This document shows, one piece after another, positions 1-6,827 of a stretch of 30,244 nucleotides of DNA; positions within the stretch are counted from its first letter, which is position 1; every line of letters begins with the position of its first letter. The notes below the pieces were generated by a model, which was not told the DNA's origin, made no database searches, and saw only the letters and a program-made list of their open reading frames with translations. The DNA is from UBA1172 sp002457135. Lineage in GTDB: Bacteria > Pseudomonadota > Alphaproteobacteria > Puniceispirillales > UBA1172. The DNA lies in contig CBFIBR010000025.1 in the NCBI GenBank assembly GCA_965660935.1, forward strand, positions 1 through 30,244, in the 5' to 3' direction. The position numbers and the translations under genes were made by a program.

Positions 1-621
1 GTGGATGGTCAGGTTCCCGGAAAGAACAGCGTAGACCTCAAGCGCGGGGTGCTGATGCAGCGGATAATAAATGCCCGGTGCCAGCAGGAACAGCCCGGCG
101 TAGAGATTCCCGGCGTAAAGATTCCCGGCGGAGAGATTCCCGGCATAAAGATCAGGGTCAGTGGTTGAGGCATTAGGCCTGTCCACATTATAAAGCCCGC
201 GCGTACCGACAATCTGCCCGGCCAGCATGCCTCGCTCAAGCCCCGGATCAACACCGCCGCCATCAAAAATCTGATACCAGCTGAGCTGGCGCGCCACGTT
301 GCGGGCGAAATCAGCCAGAGCGTTATCAGGGGATTTTCCTTGCGGCAGGGACTGGATGCAGCCCTCAAGGTAACGGCCAATGCTATCCGGCCCCAGATCA
401 GGGTCAATCCCGGTCGGGGTGAAATCCAGTTGCGTGAAAGCGTTTGTCAGTTCAGCGGCCCATGGCCCTGATGCATTAGCCAACAGATCGGTCATGGCAG
501 AGGTGAAGGCCTCAATCCCGGCATCATCGTCTTTAATCCCGGCACCATTTTCTTTAATACTGCGTGCCGTGCCTCTTTTCGCCCCGGCTTGCCGGAGGCG
601 ATATTTAGCTGTTTTTTTCAT
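1..621 (-). CDS. Cupin-type DMSP lyase (DddL/DddQ-like), C-terminus cut by window edge
   Basis: Reading the minus strand from the ATG at 621 gives 207 residues before the window ends. The last part has the cupin signature of the dimethylsulfoniopropionate lyase family: a GLFLLAPG strand, then YPLHQHPALEVY with H189, H191, E195 and Y197. These correspond to the metal-binding His/Glu and catalytic Tyr known for DddQ. Upstream, SWYQIFDGGG and GQIVGTRGLY fit the helical N-terminal part of the same family. The known reaction is DMSP to dimethyl sulfide plus acrylate in the cytoplasm. An AGGAAAG ribosome site lies 6 nt before the start. Unusually, the gene carries two in-frame tandem repeats, encoding residues 157-176 and about 23-36, which make it longer than typical DddQ. 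The second metal His lies beyond the window, so activity cannot be judged. Whether it is closest to DddL, DddQ or DddW is open. Confidence 0.85.
   Translation of the reverse strand, partial: MKKTAKYRLRQAGAKRGTARSIKENGAGIKDDDAGIEAFTSAMTDLLANASGPWAAELTNAFTQLDFTPTGIDPDLGPDSIGRYLEGCIQSLPQGKSPDNALADFARNVARQLSWYQIFDGGGVDPGLERGMLAGQIVGTRGLYNVDRPNASTTDPDLYAGNLSAGNLYAGNLYAGLFLLAPGIYYPLHQHPALEVYAVLSGNLTIH
94..153. repeat. Four 15-bp tandem units inside the DMSP lyase gene
   Basis: Four consecutive 15-bp units beginning CCCGGC (94-108, 109-123, 124-138, 139-153) differ at only a few bases. On the minus strand they encode four copies of a five-residue unit, (D/N)L(Y/S)AG, leading directly into the first cupin strand. 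The reading frame is kept. Confidence 0.9.
514..555. repeat. Two 21-bp tandem units inside the DMSP lyase gene
   Basis: Two adjacent 21-bp units beginning AATCCCGGCA (514-534 and 535-555) encode the heptads IKENGAG and IKDDDAG near the N-terminus. A partial third unit (AATACTG) follows. Confidence 0.75.
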
Positions 622-759
622 TGTTCTTTCTTTCCTCAATCAAAGCCTGACCTCAAAAACCGGCCTTGGCAATAGACTTTTGGCGGCAACAGGGGCCTTT
701 TGACTGGAACAGTGCCTTTTTTGGGCATAGGGTGAACAACCTTCACTAATACAAGCGCC
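622..759. promoter_or_regulatory. Divergent intergenic region, DMSP lyase / DMT transporter
   Basis: 138 bp separate the two divergent starts, so promoters for both genes should lie here. I see no clear operator. The stretch is rich in short T-runs (GGCCTTTTGAC, GTGCCTTTTTTGG). Confidence 0.4.
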
Positions 760-1734
760 ATGATGCATATCCGCCTTTTTGATCGCCCTGAGCAGGACCG
801 CCCGATTACAGCGCTCGGGTTACTGCTTGCAGGGGTACTGGTTCTGGCGTTGCAGGATACGATGGTCAAGCTGTTTTCCGATGCAACATCGTTCTGGCAG
901 TTTCAGGTGATCCGGTCGATTTTCAACACGCTCTTCGTCGTCATGCTGGCCTATGCCAGCAACGGGATCGGCATCCTCTGGCCCAAGAAACCGTTTTACG
1001 TTTTTCTCAGGGCTTTCTTTCTCAGCATCTGCATGCTGTTCTTTTTCGGCGCGGTGACAGAGATCAGCGTTACCCAAATGGCCGCCGGACTCTACACCTA
1101 CCCGCTTTTCGTCACCCTCCTGGCCAGCCCGATCCTGGGGGAGAAAATCGGTATCTGGCGGGTTACCGCATTGCTGATAGGCGCGGCCGGGTCATTCATT
1201 GTTCTCAACCCGCTTGCCGATGATTTCAAATGGCTTCAGCTGATGCCGGTGATTGCCGGATTTTTCTATGCCTGCAATATTCTGACCCTGCGCCGATACT
1301 GCCGCAACGAGAGCCCGCTTGCGCTCGCGCTCGGCGTTTCCACCACCTTCATCATCTTTGGCGTGGCAGGAAGTATCGTCATGGCCATGATCCCCATCGC
1401 GGCCGAAACCAGGGCCATCGCGCCTTTCGTTATGGTCAGCTGGCCTGAGCTGACGGCATTTGTGCTGGGTTTCTGTATCATTGCCTCGGTGATCAACCTG
1501 ATGGGCAATATTTTCCTCAGCCGGGCTTACCAGACGGCGGATAGCAGCCTGCTTGCACCGATGGATTTCAGCTATCTTGTCTTCATGGCCCTGTGGGGCA
1601 AGCTGCTGTTTGATGCCTGGCCCACCACCAACGCCGCCCTGGGGATGATACTGATCGCAGCGGCAGGGGTGATCACCGCCATCCGTGAAAACAGGCATCG
1701 CCTGAGGCCAATCAAGCCCGGGCGCGGTATATAA
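760..1734 (+). CDS. DMT-superfamily (EamA) permease
   Basis: This is a 324-residue, very hydrophobic protein with about ten predicted membrane segments arranged as two EamA repeats. The first runs from LLLAGVLVLALQDTMVKLF near residue 20, and the second starts near residue 165 (VIAGFFYACNILTLRR). Family members export or exchange small metabolites, amino acids or drugs through the inner membrane; the substrate cannot be read from sequence. It is divergent from the DMSP lyase gene, so moving a DMSP-related compound is possible but unproven. The start could be either of two adjacent ATGs (760 or 763), and no good ribosome site is visible. The tail is basic (RENRHRLRPIKPGRG), as expected for a cytoplasmic end. 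Confidence 0.85.
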   Translation: MMHIRLFDRPEQDRPITALGLLLAGVLVLALQDTMVKLFSDATSFWQFQVIRSIFNTLFVVMLAYASNGIGILWPKKPFYVFLRAFFLSICMLFFFGAVTEISVTQMAAGLYTYPLFVTLLASPILGEKIGIWRVTALLIGAAGSFIVLNPLADDFKWLQLMPVIAGFFYACNILTLRRYCRNESPLALALGVSTTFIIFGVAGSIVMAMIPIAAETRAIAPFVMVSWPELTAFVLGFCIIASVINLMGNIFLSRAYQTADSSLLAPMDFSYLVFMALWGKLLFDAWPTTNAALGMILIAAAGVITAIRENRHRLRPIKPGRGI

Positions 1735-1777
1735 GGTCAGGTTTTCAGGGAACACCACTGCCTGACCAGTGATCCCG

Positions 1778-1816
1778 TTACCAATACCGGTTTCCAATAC
1801 AGGTTACCAATTATGG
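1778..1816. repeat. Three 13-bp tandem units downstream of the permease gene
   Basis: Units at 1778-1790, 1791-1803 and 1804-1816 share the pattern TT(A/T)CCAATA-like followed by a terminal GG; each is exactly 13 bp. Another TTACCAAT occurs just after, near 1821. Confidence 0.75.
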
Positions 1817-1876
1817 TCATTTACCAATCCTGACCGTTGATCCTTTTCAGCTATTTCGAACGTTTATCTTGCAAAT

Positions 1877-1913
1877 TGTAAATCTTTACATCAATTCACA
1901 TTTTCACTATTTT
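1877..1913 (+). promoter_or_regulatory. Putative aceA promoter with overlapping palindromic operator
   Basis: A perfect 14-bp palindrome, TGTAAA-TC-TTTACA, occupies 1877-1890. Its right arm TTTACA (1885-1890) could serve as a -35 box, followed after exactly 17 nt by TATTTT (1908-1913) as a -10 box. An operator overlapping the -35 box would suit control of isocitrate lyase by carbon source. The regulator is unknown. Confidence 0.45.
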
Positions 1914-2096
1914 TATTGCTCCTGTCTGCTTTTCGCATCATGGTTGCACAGGCGGGCTGCTTTTGATGGGGCGTGCCTTAACTGCTCACCAACTGACAGC
2001 CCGACCCAACATTGACCCCGACCATGAATGTGGCTGGCGATATTGGCAAAAACCACGTCGAGCCATCACCGCACGCCAATACTGAGGAGACTAGAC

Positions 2097-3392
2097 ATGA
2101 CACAGAACAGCACTGTTTTTGAAAAGCACACCGGCGCGGCCAAAGGGCGTTTTGCCAATACCAGCCGTGATTATTCGATCGAAGACGTCAAGACGCTGTC
2201 GGGTTCATTCCCGATGGAATACAGCCTCGCCCGTCATGGTGCTGACCGGCTGTGGTCGCTCCTGCATAGTGAGGATTACGTCAACACGCTCGGCGCCGCC
2301 ACCGGCAACCAGGCCATGCAGCAGGTGCGCGCTGGCCTGAAGGCGATTTACCTGTCCGGCTGGCAGGTTGCCGCCGACAGCAATACCGCTGGCAACATGT
2401 ACCCTGACCAGTCCATCTATCCTGCGGATTCAGGCCCTGAGCTGGCCCGCCGGATCAACAACACCCTGATCCGTGCCGATCAGATCGAAACCATGGAAGA
2501 CGGCAAGCCTGCCCGCAACTGGCTGGCCCCGATCGTGGCGGATTGTGAGGCCGGCTTTGGTGGTGCGCTCAATGCGTTTGAGATTACCCGCGCCTATATC
2601 GATGCCGGTGTTGCCGGGGTCCATTTCGAAGACCAGCTCGCCTCGGAAAAGAAATGCGGTCACATGGGCGGCAAGGTGCTGATCCCGACCCAGCAGGCGA
2701 TCTCCAACCTCAACGCGGCGCGGCTGGCGGCCGATATCTGCGGTGTTTCGACCATCATCATGGCCCGCACCGATGCCGAAAGCGCCCGCCTGATCACCTC
2801 TGATATCGATGATCGTGACAAGCCCTACATCAGCGGTGAGCGGACCGAAGAAGGGTTCTATCGCCTCGGTGAGGAAGGCGCATTCGAACGCTGCGTTGAT
2901 CGTGGCCTGGCCTACGCGCCTTACGCTGACCTTTTGTGGATGGAAACCTCCACCCCCAACCTGGATCAGGCCGCGGCCTTCGCTGATGCGATCCGCTCGC
3001 GCTTCCCTGAACAGATGCTGGCCTATAACTGCAGTCCTTCGTTCAACTGGTCGGCCAATCTGTCGGATGACGATATTGCCCGTTTCCAGCGTGAAATCGG
3101 CAAGATGGGCTACAAGTTCCAGTTCATCACCCTGGCCGGTTTCCATTCGCTCAACTACAGCATGTTTGAGCTGGCCCGCGGCTATCGCAAGGACGGCATG
3201 ACCGCCTACTGCTCATTGCAGAACGCTGAATTTGCCGCCGAAGAAAACGGCTACACCGCCCATCGCCACCAGCGTGAGGTCGGGGCAGGATGGTTTGATG
3301 CCATCTCCACCGCCGTCAAGGGCGGCACTTCAGCCACCACGGCCCTGAGCGACAGCACCGAAGAGGCGCAGTTCTCGGTTGCGTCAGAATAG
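2097..3392 (+). CDS. aceA: Isocitrate lyase
   Basis: This 431-residue enzyme cleaves isocitrate to succinate and glyoxylate, the first step of the glyoxylate bypass, in the cytoplasm. The catalytic signature KKCGH is at residues 185-189 (Cys187), preceded by the Mg-binding region IVADCEAGFGG (about 146-156) and followed by IIMARTDAE and NCSPSFNW, all typical of the family. The length matches bacterial ICL. The ATG at 2097 is chosen over the in-frame codon at 2028 because GAGGAG lies 7 nt upstream and homologues begin near here. The neighbour 8 nt downstream is probably cotranscribed. The bypass is needed for growth on acetate and other C2 units, which would include products of acrylate or DMSP-derived carbon. 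Confidence 0.97.
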   Translation: MTQNSTVFEKHTGAAKGRFANTSRDYSIEDVKTLSGSFPMEYSLARHGADRLWSLLHSEDYVNTLGAATGNQAMQQVRAGLKAIYLSGWQVAADSNTAGNMYPDQSIYPADSGPELARRINNTLIRADQIETMEDGKPARNWLAPIVADCEAGFGGALNAFEITRAYIDAGVAGVHFEDQLASEKKCGHMGGKVLIPTQQAISNLNAARLAADICGVSTIIMARTDAESARLITSDIDDRDKPYISGERTEEGFYRLGEEGAFERCVDRGLAYAPYADLLWMETSTPNLDQAAAFADAIRSRFPEQMLAYNCSPSFNWSANLSDDDIARFQREIGKMGYKFQFITLAGFHSLNYSMFELARGYRKDGMTAYCSLQNAEFAAEENGYTAHRHQREVGAGWFDAISTAVKGGTSATTALSDSTEEAQFSVASE

Positions 3393-3400
3393 GAGGCAGC

Positions 3401-3634
3401 ATGACACAGGAAGCCATCATTCCACAGGGCCAGGACAGTGCCGAACGGGTCACCATCATTGTTCCCTCATTTGATCAGGCGGCGTTTGAGATCCACCGCC
3501 AGAACATGTGGGACAAGGGGTACCGGCTGGAAGCACGGATCCAGGCGCATCAGTTCTTCGAAAGCAACGGGAAGAAACTGAATACCATGTTCGACGGGGC
3601 GATCATGTACGCGGCAACATTCGTTCGCGTCTGA
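3401..3634 (+). CDS. Small conserved-looking protein downstream of aceA
   Basis: This 77-residue protein follows the aceA stop by 8 nt and has an AGGAGG ribosome site just before its ATG, so it is almost certainly translated from the same message. I do not recognise the family. It is a soluble, mixed alpha/beta sequence: a predicted strand VTIIVPS, an amphipathic helix with AAFEIHRQNMWDKGY, then a more basic centre, ending AIMYAATFVRV. There is no signal peptide or membrane segment. The strong terminator right after it makes aceA plus this gene a two-gene unit. A role tied to isocitrate lyase is inferred only from position. Confidence 0.8.
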   Translation: MTQEAIIPQGQDSAERVTIIVPSFDQAAFEIHRQNMWDKGYRLEARIQAHQFFESNGKKLNTMFDGAIMYAATFVRV

Positions 3635-3658
3635 AGAAGACCCAAGATCGAAAGCGTT

Positions 3659-3700
3659 CAGGCATTGATGGGCCCTCCACTCATCAATGCCTGTTCTTTA
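3659..3700 (+). terminator. Intrinsic terminator of the aceA operon
   Basis: A perfect 12-bp stem (CAGGCATTGATG 3659-3670 with CATCAATGCCTG 3682-3693) encloses an 11-nt loop and is followed by TTCTTTA. Confidence 0.85.
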
Positions 3701-3742
3701 TCGGGGGCCTGTTCTTTATCGGGGGCCTGTTCTTTATCGGGG
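3690..3742. repeat. Three 18-bp tandem units made from the terminator tail
   Basis: CCTGTTCTTTATCGGGGG occurs at 3690-3707 and 3708-3725, with a 17-bp copy at 3726-3742. The first copy contains the end of the terminator stem and its T-rich tail. The array lies upstream of the HNH gene and creates a spurious open extension encoding ACSLSG repeats. Confidence 0.95.
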
Positions 3743-3823
3743 CCTGATCAGTGTTGCCTGCAACCATCACGGCATTCAAATTTTTGTGATTTGGCAATTT
3801 CGTTCAGGTTGGCATTATCAGGT

Positions 3824-4723
3824 ATGGCATTCGGGATTTTCATGCACCGGACTGATTCCATTTACGATGATGTTCCATCGGAACGGTATCAGTTCCCCAA
3901 AATCTATCTGTCCCGCGCTGAACAGTGCGTTGGTGACTGGATCATCTATCTCGAACCCCGCAGCGTCAGAAACACCAAGGGCTATTTCGCTGTTGCCAGG
4001 GTCCAGGAAATCATTCCGGACCCGGGTGTTGATGGCATGTATCTGGCGATCATCGAACGCGGCAGTTACATCGATTTCGGTGATTATGTTCCGTTCAGTG
4101 ATAACGGTATTCATGCCGAGCAGGGCATCCTGAATGAGCAGGGTAAAATCTCAGGGCGCGCTCAATCCGCCGTCCGCACTCTCTCGGCAGCCGATTTCAC
4201 GCGCATCGTTGCAAAGGGGCTGGGTGATGAAGACGGCATCCTGCCCCGGGTGGACCAGCCCACAGGGCAAGAGGAATTTGCAGAAGCCGCCCTCCCCCTT
4301 CTCGACACGCCCATGCGGGACCGGATCAGCCTCATCACCAACCGGGCGGTGAGGGATCGCAATTTCCGTAAAGTCATCCTCAGGGCCTATGACAACCAGT
4401 GCGCCATTTCCGGCCTCAGGCTGATCAACGGGGGTGGCCGGGCTGAGGTTGAGGCCGCGCATATCAAACCGGTGGAACACCACGGCCCCGATATCGTTGG
4501 CAACGGCATCGCCCTTTCGGGAACAGCGCACTGGATGTTTGACCGGGGGCTGGTGGGGTTGAGTGATGATCTGTCGATCCTCATCTCCCGCCAAGCCAAT
4601 GATGTTGAGGCGGTGCGGTCGATGATCAATAAAACCGGCAAGCTGATCCTGCCCCGGAAGAGGGCTGATCACCCGAGGGGAGCGTTCATCACCTGGCATC
4701 GGGAACACTGCTTCAAGGCCTAG
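3824..4723 (+). CDS. HNH endonuclease family protein
   Basis: This 299-residue protein has a C-terminal HNH nuclease domain: a CAISG turn near residue 193, AAHIKP (H213), GNGIALSGTAHWMFDRGL (N227, H236). These are the metal- and phosphate-binding positions of HNH nucleases. The N-terminal half (DSIYDD, RYQFPKIYL, GDWIIYLEPR) is a conserved domain commonly seen in front of this HNH type, possibly a DNA- or modified-base-recognition module. I start at 3824 (MAFGIF) rather than the longer frame from 3665, because the extra residues would be encoded by the tandem repeat and because family members, as I recall them, begin close to here. The ribosome site is weak. It stands alone, without a methylase or mobile-element neighbours, so restriction or defence is possible but unsupported. 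Confidence 0.85.
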   Translation: MAFGIFMHRTDSIYDDVPSERYQFPKIYLSRAEQCVGDWIIYLEPRSVRNTKGYFAVARVQEIIPDPGVDGMYLAIIERGSYIDFGDYVPFSDNGIHAEQGILNEQGKISGRAQSAVRTLSAADFTRIVAKGLGDEDGILPRVDQPTGQEEFAEAALPLLDTPMRDRISLITNRAVRDRNFRKVILRAYDNQCAISGLRLINGGGRAEVEAAHIKPVEHHGPDIVGNGIALSGTAHWMFDRGLVGLSDDLSILISRQANDVEAVRSMINKTGKLILPRKRADHPRGAFITWHREHCFKA

Positions 4724-4868
4724 CCTCCAAGCCTCTCCCCATCAGGACAGGCATAAAGCTGAATGAAAGTACCCGGGAACGAATACCCCTCCCAGGCAAA
4801 GATGATGTGACCGTCAACACTGGATTGATCACCGGCTTTTAGGGCCAGCGGACAGATCAGCTGCCGGG
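4720..4868 (-). pseudogene. Possible 3' remnant of an unidentified gene
   Basis: On the minus strand a frame without stops runs from about 4868 to a TAG at 4720-4722, directly downstream of and partly overlapping the GYD gene. The translation includes RQLICPLALKAG, HIIFAWEGYSFPG and TFIQLYACPDGERLGG. That aromatic-rich, protein-like composition is unlike the usual shadow frames here. No ATG, GTG or TTG lies in frame after the upstream stop. It may be the end of a gene whose front was lost, or chance. I do not recognise the family. Confidence 0.3.
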
Positions 4869-5180
4869 TGCGCGATAATTGCCGGCGATGGCCGCTGCCT
4901 TGCTGGCAATGACGTTGAGGTCAACCACCTCCATCACCTTCATTTCATCGAGCGAACCCGATGACATGATCAGCATCTTGATGGCAGCCATATCCTCAAA
5001 ACTGTCAATTTCACCGATCACGCAGATATCGTATTCGCCGCGCAGAAATTGCAGATCAAGCATCTTGCCGCCGCACTTTTCCATCATTGATGCAATCGCG
5101 GCTCTCCTGTCATCGTCGGGGTTCTTCATAAGCCCTGCATAGGCCGCCGCCGAGTATTTTGCCAAAACCATAACCTTCAT
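4857..5180 (-). CDS. GYD-domain small protein
   Basis: This 107-residue protein matches the GYD domain family, which adopts a ferredoxin-like alpha/beta fold and usually dimerises. Visible hallmarks are the first strand KVMVLAKYS, the mid-protein FLRGEYDICVIGEIDS (the GEYD turn that names the family), and the last strand EVVDL. The ATG at 5180 is chosen over the TTG at 5186 because AAGGAG sits 7 nt before the ATG. Biochemical function of the family is unknown. It is not clearly in an operon; its upstream region contains a TTTACA-N12-TGTAAA inverted repeat (5232-5255) built from the same half-sites as the aceA palindrome. Confidence 0.85.
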   Translation of the reverse strand: MKVMVLAKYSAAAYAGLMKNPDDDRRAAIASMMEKCGGKMLDLQFLRGEYDICVIGEIDSFEDMAAIKMLIMSSGSLDEMKVMEVVDLNVIASKAAAIAGNYRAPGS

Positions 5181-5231
5181 TTTCAATCTCCTTGTTGGGT
5201 GTATCGTTGGGTGTTTCCGTTGATTAATGAT

Positions 5232-5255
5232 TTTACATTTTAGGGGGATTGTAAA
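5232..5255. promoter_or_regulatory. Inverted repeat TTTACA-N12-TGTAAA
   Basis: TTTACA (5232-5237) and TGTAAA (5250-5255) form an inverted pair within the 275-bp gap between the GYD gene and the divergent 104-aa gene. The half-sites equal those of the aceA palindrome at 1877-1890. This is a candidate operator or a chance match; the remaining gap shows nothing else I recognise. Confidence 0.3.
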
Positions 5256-5455
5256 CCTCTACAGCGATGCGCCGGGTGCCAATGCTGAAATAATGATCCC
5301 GGAGTGCGTGAAGCCCACCAAACCGTTGATCACCGCCTGATCCGGGCTTGTTTGTGCGGAAGGTATTGCAAAATCCTTTATTAGAGGGAACTATTTCAAG
5401 AGGAATAGGGCCATCAAGGGTACCGAGGATTTTTTGAGGGGAAGGAGAAAGCACT

Positions 5456-5770
5456 ATGCCGCCAATAGTTATTATCGGGCGTTTCAGGTACAGCAACGCC
5501 AGAATCATGGGCGTTGGTCATGACTGGGTTGAAGAAAACGGGGATTTCAGCCATCTGGACGGGATGAAACGTGTCGATACTTTCCACATTTCACCCGACC
5601 GGGGAATGGCCGTCTACTATTTCGAAGACACCGCAAAAGCCCAAGCCGCATTGCCTGTATTAAAAAAGATGATGCTGGATTATGCGGTCATGTTTGAATG
5701 CCAGATCACCTGGGAAATGGGGGCGTTTAACGAAACCCTGAGCGCAAAGCTGACCGGTCAATGCGCCTGA
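5456..5770 (+). CDS. Orphan 104-aa protein, possible dimeric alpha/beta-barrel fold
   Basis: Strong AAGGAG 8 nt before the ATG supports translation. The sequence alternates strands and helices: IVIIGRFRYS, then RVDTFHISPDRGMAVYYFED, helix KAQAALPVLKKMMLDYAV, strand FECQITWEMGAF. This pattern resembles ferredoxin-like or dimeric alpha/beta-barrel proteins, but I cannot name the family. No signal peptide or membrane segment is seen. It is divergent from the GYD gene, which may share this general fold, and convergent with the alpha/beta hydrolase gene 28 bp away. Confidence 0.7.
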   Translation: MPPIVIIGRFRYSNARIMGVGHDWVEENGDFSHLDGMKRVDTFHISPDRGMAVYYFEDTAKAQAALPVLKKMMLDYAVMFECQITWEMGAFNETLSAKLTGQCA

Positions 5771-5798
5771 ACCGTCACCGCCGCAGCGTAACCTCCGT

Positions 5799-6635
5799 CT
5801 ATGATCTCAATTCCCTGAGGTGCAGAAGAAAGCTGGAAATCTCATTGGCAACCTTGCCGGTCTGCTCGATATGCTGAAAATGCCCGCAGTTTTCAAGACC
5901 GATGAAAATCGATCCCGTGAGCTGCCCCGCCATTTCCTGACTGACATTGAGCGGCACCATGCGATCATAGTCTGAGGCAATGACCAGGGCAGGTGTATCA
6001 ATTTCCGCTAATTTATCCGTGAGATCAAACCGGCTACAGGCGTAGAAGTCATCATGAACGACCTTGGAGCCAGCCTCAAGCATCCGCTGCTTGGCTTTCT
6101 GCTTAAAGAAAGACCCGGTGTCTTTATACCATGAGTATTTGATGATATTGTCGATGGTCTGCTCAAAACTGTTTTGCAGACCGTCAAGGATGGCATCATT
6201 GACATTCATTTTACTGGCACCGCCGATCATGGCGATCCCGGCAAGCCAGCTGTAGCGTTCAAGCGCCGCTGTCAGGGCAATGGCGGCACCCATCGAATGG
6301 CCCACCAGGCAGACGTTATTCAGCCCGAGGGCGATAACAAACTCATTGATGGCGGATGCATAGTCATCCACCGATGCCTTGCTTTCCCCGCCTGATTTGC
6401 CATGGCCGGGGAGGTCCAGTGAATAGATCGGGTATTTATCCAGATCGCCACTGTGATCCTTGGGGGTGAGGCCGAGCGAACGCGTCAGGTCATCCACGCT
6501 CCTCCACGCCATCGGCCAGTCAATTTCCTGCCCGCCCGCGCCATGGATCAAAATCAGGTTAATGGCCTCAGCGTCACTGGAAACACCGTTGAAAGTGTAG
6601 GACAGCTCATAACCGTTGATGGGAATTGTTGCCAT
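5799..6635 (-). CDS. Alpha/beta-fold hydrolase
   Basis: This 278-residue protein has the canonical alpha/beta-hydrolase layout. The oxyanion region is LIHGAGG (about 30-35) and the strand turn YSLDLPGHGKSGG about 71-83. The nucleophile elbow is GHSMG (Ser114), the acid lies in IASDYDRMVP (Asp222 or Asp224), and the catalytic His in NCGHFQHIE (His252). Family members hydrolyse esters, lactones, thioesters or C-C bonds; the substrate is not evident. A cap region of roughly residues 140-210 with many charged residues separates the elbow from the acid. The start is an ATG with a poor ribosome site. It is encoded on the same strand as the downstream-facing SQR gene but separated by a repeat-rich gap, so it is probably an independent unit. 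Confidence 0.9.
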   Translation of the reverse strand: MATIPINGYELSYTFNGVSSDAEAINLILIHGAGGQEIDWPMAWRSVDDLTRSLGLTPKDHSGDLDKYPIYSLDLPGHGKSGGESKASVDDYASAINEFVIALGLNNVCLVGHSMGAAIALTAALERYSWLAGIAMIGGASKMNVNDAILDGLQNSFEQTIDNIIKYSWYKDTGSFFKQKAKQRMLEAGSKVVHDDFYACSRFDLTDKLAEIDTPALVIASDYDRMVPLNVSQEMAGQLTGSIFIGLENCGHFQHIEQTGKVANEISSFLLHLRELRS

Positions 6636-6690
6636 TGGATAAAGCCCTGGGCTTGAACAAGAAATGCATTCGAAAGGGGTTTGACAGCAC

Positions 6691-6735
6691 CGGGAAAACT
6701 CAGGCCGGGAAAACTCAGGCCGGGAAAACTGAAGC
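6691..6735. repeat. 15-bp tandem array A (CGGGAAAACTCAGGC)
   Basis: Identical units occupy 6691-6705 and 6706-6720; a third diverges after CGGGAAAACT (6721 onward). Confidence 0.9.
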
Positions 6736-6773
6736 TGGCCTCAATAATCCCGGCAGCTCATCAAACCCCCTGT

Positions 6774-6818
6774 ATTGATTATCCCGGGATTGATTATCCC
6801 GGGATTGATTTTTCCGGA
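6774..6818. repeat. 15-bp tandem array B (ATTGATTATCCCGGG)
   Basis: Identical units occupy 6774-6788 and 6789-6803, with a diverged third (ATTGATTTTTCCGGA) at 6804-6818, just beyond the SQR stop codon. Confidence 0.9.
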
Positions 6819-6827
6819 ATGCTGCGC

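Larger units (their letters stand above)
1735..2096. other. Intergenic region before isocitrate lyase
   Basis: These 362 bp hold no convincing gene. Just after the permease stop is a weak stem (GGTCAGG 1735-1741 with CCTGACC 1761-1767) without a T-run. A three-unit tandem repeat follows (1778-1816), then an AT-rich stretch with a palindrome and a promoter-like pair (1877-1913). The rest up to 2096 shows nothing recognisable. Confidence 0.6.
6636..6827. other. Repeat-rich gap between SQR and hydrolase genes
   Basis: This 192-bp gap is dominated by two different 15-bp tandem arrays (6691-6735 and 6774-6818). The ATCCCGGGAT palindrome occurs twice in the second array (6781-6790 and 6796-6805). 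No gene or clear terminator is seen. Confidence 0.6.

Noticed and set aside
2430..3146. 238-aa minus-strand frame opposite isocitrate lyase
   Set aside because: It is a shadow on the complementary strand of a clearly identified enzyme, with no recognisable motif.
3665..3823. N-terminal extension of the HNH protein
   Set aside because: It would be encoded by the terminator and the tandem array, giving repeated ACSLSG; this is not part of the family domain.
5233..5508. 91-aa minus-strand open frame ending in VEVYNPPKM
   Set aside because: It overlaps the start of the plus-strand 104-aa gene, which has a strong ribosome site, while this frame has none. Its C-terminal half looks somewhat protein-like, so it is not fully excluded.
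6691..6818. CRISPR array
   Set aside because: The 15-bp units are adjacent with no spacers and no cas genes are nearby.
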